64,000 nucleotides of DNA from Vitellaria paradoxa (taxonomy: Eukaryota; Streptophyta; Magnoliopsida; Ericales; Sapotaceae): NCBI GenBank assembly GCA_019916065.1, contig CM034241.1, positions 25,662,340 to 25,726,339 of the forward strand, read 5' to 3'. Below are positions 47,384-59,035 of the stretch, in pieces. Both the position numbers and the translations under genes were made by a program. The notes beneath the pieces were generated by a model. The model was not told the DNA's origin. It ran no database searches and saw only the letters and a list, made by a program, of their open reading frames with translations. Position 1 is the stretch's first letter, and each line of letters begins with the position of its first letter.

Positions 47384-49369
47384 CTTACCCTAGCTTATCA
47401 TACTCATATGGTAATATTACTCTACTGTTTCTTCTTCTTACATCGTTTGCCAAGCAGATCATTATTTTAATTTTGGTAAGTTATATTTGGGATGGAAAAG
47501 AAACACTATTGGCATTTATTGGTAACTTATTCCTATTCTCTATCAAGATATTTGTTGCCTTTATATGCTCTCATGCACACTACAGACCTACACACTTTAG
47601 CTTTAGCACACTGGGGACAATGTGCATATAAAGTTGGGAGGTGACTACATGGTAGCATAAGGATGCATGAATTTTTTTTTTTCCAAATTAAGGCAAAGTA
47701 TGAACCTAGAGACTTGATTGGAGATATAGTTAAAATATCAACATAATTGTAAATTAGTATTGAGTTTATATTAACTTTTAGAAAGATAAATGGATCAGTT
47801 TCAGTCTTAGATAAGCAATAAAATTCAAAATGAAATTAAACCTTTCGAAGCACGTTAAGAACCTGGCATTTGATATTGTTGAAATGAAAGTGTGTTAAAG
47901 AATAAACCTCATAAGAATTAGTTGTCTAAGTATGTCAAAGCGTAGGTGGAGATTAATGAACCTTATATTCAATGAGCTTTAGAGCCTTATCTTATTTATA
48001 TGAGGGATTACATTAAATCTTTATATTTTTCTTTCATCTTGCAATTTTTTTTATTAGCCTTATAAACATTGGTTTGCTTTGGTATTACACGTACAAGATA
48101 TTTTGCTTGGCGCACACAGTCAATTTAATGTCTCTAAAGGATGTTATAACCTTTAGAGTGATGTTAGGTCATCTTTGGAATTTTTGAAGCCTATACCCCT
48201 TCTTTCAATACACTATCCTAAGAGCTAATTTGAAGCCCCCCAAAAAAAATGAAATTTTATAAAATTTTTTTTCTTTTTTCTAACCATAATGAATATAACC
48301 CTTGATCTCAATTGCTTAGGTAAGCTAACCCTTGCATGTCCTGGGATTCTAGTGCAATCTAATTGAGCAAAGTAATTAAAGGGAAAGAGGGAAAAAATAG
48401 AATGGCAGAAGAAGAAGAGTTATATGAGCTTTCTAAAAAAGAAAAAAAAATAATGGGACATTATAATTCATAAAGTCTTTATCATTAGTCCCACACACAC
48501 ATATATATATAAAAAAAAAAAAAAAAACTCATAATTAATAAAGCTTTAGAGTTTGGTTCTTCAATGTAGTATGAAAGGAAGTGAAAAAGAAAAAGTTGGG
48601 GGGGAGGAAGTAATGCACCTTACATTTAATTCCCATGATATTGCACTTTGATTTCCTTATCTTTCTTTTATTAGCCCAACACCCCATGGCTAAGTTACAA
48701 CCCTGTAAAAGACCTAATTGACTCTAGGTGAATAGCATCTGTAAGAACATTAATGAGACTCGTGTGTATGTTGAGTAAAATTATCTTGATAAAAGTATAA
48801 ATACATTTTCCTATGAAACTACACTCAAATATTTTAAATTTCTTTCATTCATGTCTTAAATAGGTTCAATGTTTAATTTGCTTTGCATTCTTGATTGAAC
48901 CATGAGTGAAATCTATTCTAGAGTAAATTCTTTGATTGAGTGAACACCTTAAGTGAGATTTGGAATCGAAACTGCTGTTTAGGCTATACTTGACATTTGG
49001 TTCACATAGGTGATATTAGTTGATGCATTTGATTTGGGACAATTGAGAGTGATTAAGCTACACCAATGTAAAAAGGAGTTTATTGGATTTTTGAATATTG
49101 TAACTTGTTTGCTACTAAAATTCAATCAGGAGTCCATTTAAATGTTTAATATCAAACTTAGGAACCTAATTTTAGAATTTTGTGGGTAGATTCATTGCAA
49201 AACCTCACGAGACTTCACTCGTCTACTGGGGGAACCTAGGGGTTTAAAAGGCTTGCCACGTTGCTAAGTGCAGTGGTGTTTCCAACGAAAAGAGAAACTA
49301 GGTTAGATAGTTTATTTTGATTACTAAATAAAATATCGCTAAGGACTAGCAATAAGTAAGTTAGGGGGT
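47384..49369 (+). other. E3 3' non-coding region and polypurine tracts
   Basis: Aligned with E2 17397-19322. GGGGACAATGTG plus AAAGTTGGGAGG lies near 47610-47642, AAAAGTTGGGGGGG near 48593-48605 and the terminal AAGTTAGGGGGTG at 49358-49371. The block 49179-49303 is the best conserved part. An AT-rich and A-rich microsatellite lies near 48500-48526. Confidence 0.65.
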
Positions 49370-49659
49370 GGATTGCACTTGAAAGTGTAATCATTAGCTC
49401 AAATTCTTCTTGGTTTCAACTAGTATTTCTTATTATCTCATCTGTTTTGATATAGTTTTGCGTTACTTATAGGAATTCATCTATTGCTGCAGAAAAAAGA
49501 ACAAAAAGCAAAGAAAATACTAGGAATACACAAAAGAGAGATTAAAGACTCAAATAAGGACTAAAAGGTAGATGAAAAAACTAGACCTGAGTTGGCATTT
49601 GGGCGGCGTCTGGATGCCAATTTCTAGAAAAGACGAAAAATGAAAAGCTCAGCACTACC
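49370..49659 (+). repeat. E3 3' LTR, truncated
   Basis: Matches the first approximately 290 bp of the 5' LTR (35760 to about 36065), with substitutions and one small deletion, then stops at GCACTACC. The sequence after it has no counterpart in the 5' LTR. Confidence 0.85.
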
Positions 49660-50568
49660 AATGAGCTCCGGTTAAGCTAAAAGATTACATGTTTAATTAT
49701 TGTTTTTCCAATAAAAATTTGTTTAATGACATCTTTTTTCTTCACTAGTAATAGAAGCGCAAAGCAACAGCAAATAGCAGCAATAGTATGCTAACTAAAT
49801 TGCAGCCAATCAGAAGACGAGCAACAATAGCTCCACAAGCAGCCAGGCCACACGCAGCATCTCCAGAAGTAGCAATTGCCTAAAAACATCCACCAGAAAC
49901 ATCAACAGCTCCATTGCAGACTTTTCAATCTTTAGCAATCTGACTTCATTCAATAGTTGAAATTAGTTGAAATTATGGGTTTGTAATTATGGGTTTGGAA
50001 CTATAACTTTTGCAAGTATATATGTACCAGCTAGTGCACAAGTTTTTTTGTTTTGGTACAGTGGTGCATTAGTGTAGGCTTTGCTTAGGTTTTGGTATAC
50101 ATGGAATATCACAACAAATGTCACATGAATTAAGGTCATAGTCCATTTGAAGATAATGAAAATAGAAAAAAGGGATAAAATGGAGAATGAAAATGAATTA
50201 AGGTTACATTCCATGACAATTGAATTTTACTCCTTAATTAGGGCTATATATTTTTAAGTTATTCAAATTTTGAAAATAACAACATAATATTGTATCTTAA
50301 AGTAATAGAAAATAAATTCATACTAAAAACTTAACACATAAAGTCGAGGAACCTGTTCCAAGTCATAATACTACGAACGCAAACATATTACAAACTAGTC
50401 AATTTTGTAAGGATAAGTACAATCTTCTATCACAAAAAATCGCAGTACTAAAAACCATAGTCAAATTACTTTTGCTAAAATTGCAATCAGCACAATAAAA
50501 ATCATCTATGTGATGATCATAATTGAAACTAGCATAAGTTTTAAAACTGCTTGGTTAGCTTCCAAAGT
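49660..50568. other. Unassigned DNA right of E3
   Basis: A CAGCA-rich stretch at 49755-49900 without a clear frame, then AT-rich sequence. On the minus strand a 75-codon open run at 50214-49987 contains a hydrophobic segment (LIHVTFVVIFHV). It could be a second exon of the fragment at 50569-50898 or chance. Confidence 0.35.
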
Positions 50569-50898
50569 CTAGAGTCTTGTAAAAATCCCTCTAAATTCAT
50601 TGATTACACCACGAGGCATAGATTCATTCCCTTCATTTACTCGCTTGACTTTACTAAATTCATTCGTTAGTGGTGGAGTTGTACACCAAGTAAAAAAAAT
50701 TACATTCTCTCTTAGTACATTGAAAATAAAGTTTCCCAGGATTTTCCGTTGACTCCGATATGCCAACGGTTGCCCTTTTCCCAATATCCCAATGGTTGCC
50801 TTTTTTCCATATCTATAGTGCCTATTACAATACCTCAATTCGGAGCTATTATCTCCACTGTTGTTTGGCGACATATTACTACTATAGGATAAATGCAT
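50569..50898 (-). pseudogene. Fragment resembling a GRF-type zinc-finger protein
   Basis: The 109-codon minus-strand ORF begins MHLSYSSNMSPNNSGDNSSE and then has YRYGKKATI and VIFFTWCTTPPLTNE. GRF fingers of small plant proteins typically show C-x-CGKKA, then a GRRF..C part and FF.W.DPP. Here the expected cysteines around YGKKA are tyrosines, which a G-to-A change in each codon would explain. I infer a decayed GRF finger. A chance ORF cannot be excluded. Confidence 0.35.
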
Positions 50899-51285
50899 TA
50901 GACAAGACTAAAAACTTAATAAATTGAATTACTAACAATTACTGACAAAAGGCCAATTTTCCTCCTATTGTATAAAACAAAAAAATTTTATGTTTGACAT
51001 TTTATTAAACATCTGTAATGCACATACATGTCAATAGTTCAACTTTTTTTTTTGAAAGATTTAATTTGTTGAAATGTAAGTGAACTATTCTCCTTTCTGC
51101 TCATAACCCAAAAATTAGGTGATCGACATTTCCTTTCAGAACGATTCCAATTTTCCTTCTTTCTTTCAATCTAAAAAACGACCAAATGTATAATGGAAAA
51201 AGAAAAATTGAAACTTCCAAATTGAAGATAAGCAGCAGTTATTTTTTGCAAATTTCGTATTTTTTTTACCCTAACTTCTAATGCA
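50899..51285. other. AT-rich spacer
   Basis: No gene or repeat recognised. Confidence 0.4.
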
Positions 51286-51340
51286 AACCATTTCACAACT
51301 ACCATTTTTTGGTTTAATTTAGGCTTTTTTTTTTTGCATG

Positions 51341-51614
51341 TTATTTCTTAAAATTGCAAGACAAACTAAAAGGAAATGAATAAATAATGAACAAATAATT
51401 CAAAGAAAGAATTATTACTGTCCCTATAAGCTTTGTTCCCCAAAAATAAAGAAACCCTAACGAAATGGAAGGGTCTATAGAGAGAGAACTGACAAGAAAG
51501 ACTCGATGGAAAGATGGACGGCCTTCTCTATTCTTCGTCGTCCGCCTTCTGCCTCCTTCATCGTCCAAGTGGCCCTCTTTCTAAGTCCTAGATTTGTCTT
51601 TGTTCCTCTTAGTC
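51341..51614 (-). other. Leader-like sequence with a short ORF, duplicated copy 1
   Basis: On the minus strand a frame containing TTKNREGRPSFHRVFLVSS is shared with 54044-53853. In this copy the longer frame from the shared ATG (51614) is stopped by TAG where copy 2 has TGG. AGGGTTTC and purine-rich composition resemble a plant 5' leader. No gene body follows in either copy. Confidence 0.35.
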
Positions 51615-51807
51615 ATTACAAATGCATTGTTGAAGCATCCAAAGAATCAAAATGAGGGAGGGTTATTTTAGTTCTTCTCACTTATGCAAAAAGGTAAAAT
51701 TAGTCTATTGAATTTTTTTTTTTTTTTGGCTAACCTCAGCAATTTAATTGGAAACCTAACAGTATACTGATGGAGGGGGATCAGGAGTTAGTAACATTTC
51801 AAAATAA

Positions 51808-51930
51808 GGGGTATTTGTTAATTTCAAATATTAAGAGGTACTAGGAGTAATTACCCAAATGTTGAGGGGTATTTGTTAATTTCAAATGTTAAGAGGTACT
51901 AGGAGTAATTACCCAAATGTTGAGGGGTAT
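51808..51930. repeat. 58-bp tandem repeats
   Basis: GGGGTATTTGTTAATTTC recurs at 51808 and 51866, with a partial third unit from 51924; the period is 58. Copy 2 of the duplication has a single unit near 54238. Confidence 0.85.
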
Positions 51931-52061
51931 TAGGTGTAATTACTCAACTGTTGAAGGGGTTTGGGTGTAATTTATCTAAAAAACAAATATGTAATATTTC
52001 TTTTACCATGGAAATAAAGTTATTTTTCATAAACTTCAGCAGCAATTATAGAAGGCAAAAT

Positions 52062-52542
52062 GGTAAACTACACCTATTTCCTTTTAATATTTGAGTAATT
52101 ACACTTAAAACTCACAATATTTAAAAGTTACATTTACGTCCTTTATTTGAAATATTGTTAACATTAATCTTCTTTTTGATAAAATCAGTTATTAAAATTC
52201 AATATAAAATGTCGAACTAAGTAAAATTTTAGATTTTTTTATTTACCCTCTATTTCTCATATCTCGCCAATTTTCCTTACAAAAATTCTCAAAAAATTTT
52301 GGTTTATACTTAGTTTTTACTTCTTTTTGAAGATTTTTATATAAAAAAAACGAAAAAAATTAGCAAAAATGTAAGGGGATGAGAGATAAAAAATATTTTT
52401 CTGTTAAGTTTTAACAATGAATTTTATCAGAAAATGTCATTGTTAATAATATTTTGAATGAAAGGAGATAAGTGTAACTTTAAATGCTCTATGTATTAAC
52501 TATAATTACCTAAATATTAAATACAGGTAAATGTAATTTACT
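52062..52542. mobile_element. MITE-like inverted-repeat element, copy 1
   Basis: The first 140 bases or so and the reverse complement of the last 140 align throughout (ends GTAAACTACACC and GTAAATTACATTTACC; inner phrases TTTAATATTTGAGTAATTA and GATAAAATCAGTTATTAAAA). No ORF. I could not fix a target duplication. Long imperfect inverted repeats without coding capacity fit a foldback MITE. Confidence 0.65.
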
Positions 52543-52830
52543 TGAAAAAAAAAATACGAGTGTAGGGAGCCCCCTAACCTTCGGAGGGCATTTTGGGAAC
52601 GAAAAACAAAAAAGTTGGGCACAGCTATTTACGTGTGGGGCTCGTGCAAATTATTTGGCATAATTTTGTCGTTTTCCTCGTGCCAAAAGGGTGAAAAAGT
52701 CCAATTGAATTTAACGGAACGGCTTCTTTTGACTAAAAAGTACACTTACCCAAAATATTGCATACTTTTACGTCATTCAGATAAGATATTTTAAATAGAC
52801 TAGTAGCAGTAATATGCATGCACACGCGTA

Positions 52831-53083
52831 TGCTTTTTCTTTTATATATTTAAATTAAAAAATAATAAAATTTTAAAATATAAAATAATTTTAATAAATA
52901 AATTTATATCTGAACATGCTTTTTGTTTTATACTTTAAATTAAAAAGTAATAAAAGTTAAATTTAAAATAATTTTAATAATAAATCTACATTAGTGTTTG
53001 TTATTTCTTTTATATATTTAAATAAAAAATAATAAAAACTAAAATTTAAAATAATTTTAATAAATAAATCTATGACAGTGTCT
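52831..53083. repeat. AT-rich tandem repeats, about 82-86 bp, three units
   Basis: Units begin near 52831, 52917 and 52999, each with a T-rich start, then AAAAAATAATAAAA and AAAATAATTTTAATAAATAA. The same array is in copy 2 at about 55200-55445. Confidence 0.8.
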
Positions 53084-53852
53084 TTCTATTATTTTTACAT
53101 TAAATTTTTTAATTTTATTTATTTTTTAATTTCTTTTACATCCCCAGACATATTTAAAAAAGAATTTCAATTTGGAAGAATGAATTCTTTCCTTATTAAT
53201 TTAGCGAAAAAATCAAATCTGAAATGAAATTTCATATAATGTATGTTTATAATATTTATATTATTTCATTTTACTAGCCGATTCACAAAATTAGAAAAAT
53301 AACAATATACTTCTATCATATAGTATAAAATTAATTCTACCACTCCAATGATTTCTACCCACTACAACTATTAAAGATTTTGTTTAGAACAATTTTCATA
53401 ATCTAATAGCTGTTAGATTACATTTTTTTTTTAAGTCAATTCATTTTTGTAATGTAAGCAAAACACACAACAATGTATTTGATTTATTTTTAAAACATAT
53501 TGATCCAAAATTCATTTAAAAACAAGAATTACACTTCAAAGAAATAAAAGTTTTACATACAACTTCAAACTTATTACCTATTGGTATCCAAAATGTATAT
53601 TTTCAAGGATGAAATGTAATGTAATCAACTAAATTCATTTATTTTAATCATAGACAATGCATTGATTCTGTGCTAGATAAAACCTAACAACTTTTATGCT
53701 TAAAAATGTATTTCACAACCACTATTCTTTGGTTTAATTAAGGCTTTGAATTTTTTTCTTTTTTGCATATTATTTCTTCAAATTGCAAGAAAAACTAAAA
53801 GGAAATGAATAAATAATGAACAAATATTACAAAGAAAGAATTATTACTGTAC

Positions 53853-54044
53853 CTACGGACTTTGTTCCCACAAATGAAGAAATCCTAACAAAATAGAGAG
53901 GCTCACGAAGAGAGAACTGACGAGAAAGACTCGATGGAAAGATGGAAGGCCTTCTCTATTTTTCGTCGTCCACCTTCTACCTTTTTCGTCGTCTAGATGG
54001 CCCTTTTTCCAAGTCGTCGATTTGTCTTTGTTCCTCTCAGTCAT
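53853..54044 (-). other. Leader-like sequence with a short ORF, duplicated copy 2
   Basis: Open for 63 codons from ATG 54044 (MTERNKDKSTTWKKGHL...), homologous to the broken frame in copy 1. No known domain. Conservation of part of the frame may just reflect the recency of the duplication. Confidence 0.3.
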
Positions 54045-54402
54045 TACAGATGCATTGTTGAAGCGTCCAAAGAATTAAAATGAGGGAGGATTATTTTAGT
54101 CCTTTCGCATATGCAAAAGGATAAATTTAGTATATTGACTTTTTTTTTTTTTTTGCTAACCTCTACAGTTTAACTATAAACCTAATAGTATACTAATGGA
54201 GGGGGAGTCAAGAGTTAGCAACATTTCGAAATAAAGATGGTATTTGTTAATTTCAAATGTTGAGAGATACTAAGTGTAATTAGCCAAATGTTGATGGGGT
54301 TTAGGTATAATTTATCCAAAAAACAAATATGTAATAATTCTTTTATCATGGGAATAAAGTTATTATTCATAAACTTTAGTAGCAATTATAGAAGGAGAAA
54401 AT

Positions 54403-54898
54403 GGTAAATTGCATCTATCTCCCTTTAATATTTGGGTAATTATACTTAAAATTCATAATATTTAAAAGTTATATCTACGTCCCTTATTTTGAAGTATTGT
54501 TAACATTGACCGTCTTTTGATAAAATCAGTTATTAAAATTCAACATAAAATGTCAAATCAAGTAAAATTTTAGATATTTTTTTATTTACCCTCTATTTCT
54601 CATATCTCGTCAATTTTCTTTACGAAAATTCTCAAAAACTTTTTGTTTGGACTTAGTTTTTACTTCTATGTGAAGATTTTTGTTAAAAAAAATTGACGAA
54701 AATGTAAGAGGATAATGGATAAAATAGGAAAAATATTTAAAATTTTAGTTATTTTAATATTTTTTATGAAATTTAATTTTATCAGAAAATGTCAATGTTA
54801 ATAATATTTTGAAAAAAAGAATATAAGTATAACTTTTAAATGTTATAAATATTAAGTATAATTACTTAAATATTAAGGGTAAGTAAATGTAATTTACT
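54403..54898. mobile_element. MITE-like inverted-repeat element, copy 2
   Basis: Same element as 52062-52542 at the equivalent place, so it was copied by the segmental duplication rather than inserted anew. The terminal inverted repeats are still alignable. Confidence 0.65.
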
Positions 54899-57800
54899 TT
54901 TAAAAAAAATTACGATAGTGTAGCGAGTCCCCTAACTGGCGGAGGATTCCCCTAACCGGCGGAGGGCATTTTGGGAACGAAAAAACAAAAAAGGTTGGGC
55001 ACAGTTATTTAGATGTGGGGCTCGTGCAAATTATTTGGCATAATTTTGTCGTTTTCCTCGTGCCAAAAGGGTGAAAAAGTCCAATTGAATTTGCGGCTTC
55101 TTTTGACTAAAAAGTACACTGACCGAAAATATTTCATACTTTCACGTCATTATAAGATATTTTAAATAGACTAGCTATAATATACATGCACATGTTTGCT
55201 TTTTTTTTTTTTTATATATTTTTAATTAAAAAATAATAAAAATTTAAAATTTTAATTAATTTTAATAAATAAATTTATATTTGTTTATGCTATTTCTTTT
55301 ATACTTTAAATTAAAAAATAATAAAAAGTTAAAATTTAAAATAATTTTAATAAATAAATTTACATTAGTGTATGCTATTTCTTTTATCTATTGAAATTAA
55401 AAATAATAAAATTTAAAATTTAAAATAATTTTAATAAATAAATCGATGGCAGTATCTTTGTATCATTTACATCTTCAGACCATATTTAAAAGAGAATTTT
55501 AATTTGAAAGTATGAACTCTTTACTGATTAATTTAGCGAAAAAATCAAACTTGAAATGAAATTTTATATAATGTATGTTCATTATGTTTACATTATTTTA
55601 TTTTATTGGACGATTCATGAAATTAGAAAAATAACAATATACTTCTATCAGATAGTATAAAATTAATTCTATTACTATAATGGTTTCTACCCACTATAAC
55701 TATCAAGAATTTTGTTAAGAATAATTTTCATAATCTAATAACTGTTAGATTTGTTTTTTTTTTTTTTAAAGCCAATTCATTTTTGTAATATAAGCAAAAC
55801 ACACAATAATATATTTGATTTGTTTTAAAGCGTATTGGTCCAAAATCCATATAAAAACAAGAATCACAGCTCAAAGACTAAGAGTTTTATATACAACTTC
55901 AAACTTATTACTTATTGGTATCCAAAACGTATATTTTTAAGGATAACATGCAATGTAATCAAGTAAATTCATTATATTTCAATTATAGATAATGTGTTGA
56001 TTTTGTGCTAAATAAAACTAAGCAACCTTGTGCTAAAGAAAGTTGTAATAACCTGAATTTTTTTTTCCCAATTAAATTACTTAAGTATGGTGGTGATATT
56101 TGTTATAGTAAAAATCTAGAAAATTGAGGATTTGAAAATTTTTGGAATAATAAAATTAGTTGGAAAGATTTTCAGATTTAATTTCACCCTATGTGGGAGT
56201 TTAATGTAGAATTTCTAAAATTTTTATCCAAACACTTCCTAGCCCAATTACTTATTTAGTTCAAACCAAGCCCATTAACCCATGGGTCAACCCTTTTCTT
56301 TGACTCACCTCAACTCACTTCAACTCACTTCAACTCACTTTATCACTCAACGAGTTGACTCATGAATAGTTGCTCTAAATTATTTCTCGACAACTTCATT
56401 TTCCATCTTCCATACACTTTCACCATCTTTCAAAATTATTTGACTAATTAGACAAAGAGAAGACCCTACATTGATGACCTTAAAGCATCTTTCTCAAATT
56501 ATTTAGCAAACAAGATTTAAAGCATTTTGTTTGAAAGCTAGCATAATTTAAAGCATTTTATTAATTTGTCAAAAAGCTAGCATGATTGTTTAATTTGTCA
56601 AAAAGTTAGCATGATTCCCGGATCATGCCACCCATCTTCACCCATCCTCCAACACCTATCTTAAATTATGTGGCTAGATAGTCAAAAAGGCTAAGCTAGA
56701 TTATTTGGATTATACAACCTAATGCATAATGCTACTTTAGTGGTTTTCAAGTCTAGGTAGTGGAGCTTGTTTTTCTCTACCGACACTTTCTCTACACTCC
56801 CTATAAATTGTGTGTCTTCAAAGAGAAGAAAATAAGAGAGAAAAATAATAATAATAATAAATCATTATTTTAGTGTGGTGGGAGATTTGGTGTTGCTTGA
56901 AGGAAGAAGAAAGGCTTGGAATTTTTCAATTTGGTGGTGTTCAAAGCTCAACTCATTTTTCCTTTTCAGAATTAGTCATCAATATCTTCATTGAGGTAGG
57001 ATGACGAACCTCCTAAAATATATTTGATGCCTTTTCTGGGTTTGAAGTATGAAACTTGATTGTGATAAAAATAAATACTCGTATATTGGGGGTAGGGAAG
57101 CCAAAATTTTGACTGATGTAACTCAGTATGCTGACAGCTCTCTATTTGTAAATTCTTATGTGCTTCTGACCCCTAAAACGGTGGAATTAGGCTTCGGCTA
57201 AAATATAAAAGTTGTAGCCCTTTCAGTTTTCTTTCCAACCCAAAAAGAATTGCATCAATCCGATTTGTGAGTCAAAAGTTATGCCCAAAAATACTGAGCA
57301 CGTGTAAAACTGTATTTTCTGAACAAACTTAATTCAAGGCTGTTTTTGCACCTTTAGACCTTAGAATTTTAAAAAGTGTGAAATATGAAAGTTGTAGGTC
57401 TTAAAATCTAGTTTCTACAGATATAAAGTTTATAGATATCGGAGTTTTGCCCTATTTTATATGAATTTTATTTTAAGCTGCTGTCTCAATTTAGTTTTTA
57501 ATTGATGCTTGTTTAGATTTTTTTTTAGAATATTATGTTTAAAGATTTATTTAAATTTCCAATTACCTTCTGTTAGTTATTGTCATGTTAATAATTTCTA
57601 TTTATATGAAATTATTTTAAACTGTATATTATATATTATTTGACACTCTAATATGGATGATAATTGACTTAGATAATCAGTTTCATCATGGATAGTTGGA
57701 TGACTTATTCAAACTAAAATGCTAAGTATTTGATAAAATGCCCAAAAAAAATAATGGACTTGTTTTTTTTTTTTTTCATTCGGTCTTTCTTAAATGAAGT

Positions 57801-58127
57801 TGATTTATTTTTAGGTATTGTTTTATCAATGTAGCATGTTATACAACTATATTTTATGATTAAGTGAATTTAATGAAACTCATTTAATACCTTCCTAAAC
57901 ATTGGAATAATTCTGTGGACATTTGTGGATATCTTGAAGCCAAAAATCTATGATAAGGGTTTAGTTATAAATAAGATGATGATTGGAAATTTATTTAAAT
58001 TATTTTGAATAAAATAAAACTTATCAATTTTGCTAAAAATTAAATATAAGTCCAAGAGCTATTTATTATCTTTATATTCCATAAAATAATAAAATAAAAG
58101 GTAAAAAAAGTAAAAACCGAGATTTGT

Positions 58128-58200
58128 AGCCAATGAGGTTCGAACTTGCGACTTTAAATCGCAATTAGGGTCGCCCACCCACTAAGCTATTAACCTCGGC
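58128..58200 (-). repeat. tRNA-like segment 1 (SINE head or tRNA pseudogene)
   Basis: On the minus strand a box A TAGCTTAGTGGG (58189-58178) fits the pol III consensus fully, and a box B GTTCGAACC lies at about 58145-58137. TTGCGA/TCGCAA arms enclose a seven-base loop TTTAAAG like an anticodon arm, and outer GCC..AGGT/ACCT..GGC can pair. T runs follow, as pol III terminators would. This is a tRNA-derived sequence inside an LTR; it is not a standard tRNA gene. Confidence 0.5.
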
Positions 58201-58944
58201 CTAATTAATATACCATTAGAAATAATTTTATTCTTATCAAATTTGGTACGGTAAACTTGTCAAAACAATTAACTAAAATACTAATTCGTATTCTAATTTT
58301 TTTTTTTACTTGCTACTTGTTAATTTACATGTAGTACCTACCTTTGTGATAATGATATTGATGACTATGTTAAATCTTTGATTTATTGAGAATTACTATT
58401 AAATTATGGATTTAGATAAAGTGCTTAAAAAAAATATACTGCATGTGACTGAATAATCCCAGTTTTGATTCATCGCCGGGAACATTGCCGGTTGTTATTA
58501 AAAATGTCTGATTTCCATATAAGGTACCCTTGGAATGTAAAAGGGTGAGAAGAAATTAAGGCACTCGGTGCTAAAGTTATTTTTGGCAATGGGGTGATGG
58601 ATGGGTAGACATGGCCTTTTAGATGAAAATGGGAACATGCATTTTATTTGGGAGATGCTCCTTTCTGACCTGGCCAGTCAGGTAGCCAGTCGCGACGGCT
58701 AGGTTTTTGGTAGGTGACACCGTCGGTATGCATTGGATGCTAAGCCCGTAAAGTCACTGGTTCCCAAGGCTGGGGGTAGAGGAGGATAGTAGTATGATTA
58801 TCTTAGGAGGATTTAGATTAAACTCCTTTACAAAATTTTACTGTGACTAGCAACCTCTCTTGTTATGTATGAATGATGTGTTGGAATTATTTAATTATAT
58901 TTAATTCCTCTCGATTAATATTTTATAAAAATATATATATATAT

Positions 58945-59035
58945 ATATATGAAACCTGTATCGCTATGGGGTTTGATCCCGAGACCTTGAAGATCTAAAT
59001 CTGAGATCCCTACCACTGCGACACAGACTTCATTG
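58945..59035 (-). repeat. tRNA-like segment 2
   Basis: On the minus strand TGTCGCAGTGGTAGG resembles box A with one mismatch and GGGATCAAACCCC fits box B. GATCT/AGATC arms enclose a seven-base loop CAGATTT. An (AT)n run follows downstream, as in SINE tails. It is weaker than segment 1. Confidence 0.4.

Larger units (their letters stand above)
35760..49659 (+). mobile_element. E3: decayed Athila-like retrotransposon, truncated at its 3' end
   Basis: The 5' LTR (35760-39041, enlarged by S3) and a partial 3' LTR (49370 to about 49659) begin with the same GATTGCACTT phrase. Internal order equals E2: tRNA-Asp type primer site, gag, pol, spacer, env-like ORF, acidic ORF, conserved non-coding region, polypurine tract. 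All frames carry stops. The 3' LTR breaks off about 290 bp in and unrelated DNA follows, so no target duplication can be checked. Confidence 0.88.
51286..53709. repeat. Tandem segmental duplication, copy 1
   Basis: Aligns in order with 53710-56042: the CATTTCACAAC start, a leader-like region containing a short minus-strand ORF (51568-51341), a 58-bp repeat array, a MITE-like element, a GC-richer block (about 52556-52700), an array of about 84-bp AT-rich repeats and an AT-rich tail. Boundaries are by eye. Confidence 0.85.
53710..56042. repeat. Tandem segmental duplication, copy 2
   Basis: Direct repeat of 51286-53709 with substitutions and indels throughout. It contains the MITE-like copy 54403-54898, an additional duplication of about 20 bp (CCCCTAAC.GGCGGAGG, about 54929-54967) and the AT-rich array. 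It ends where the solo LTR at 56044 begins. Confidence 0.85.

Noticed and set aside
51808..51930. CRISPR-like array
   Set aside because: The 58-bp units are adjacent without distinct spacers and the organism is a plant; they are simple tandem repeats.
58128..58200. Functional tRNA gene
   Set aside because: Box A and box B are present but the cloverleaf is imperfect and the segment lies in an LTR, so I list it only as tRNA-like.
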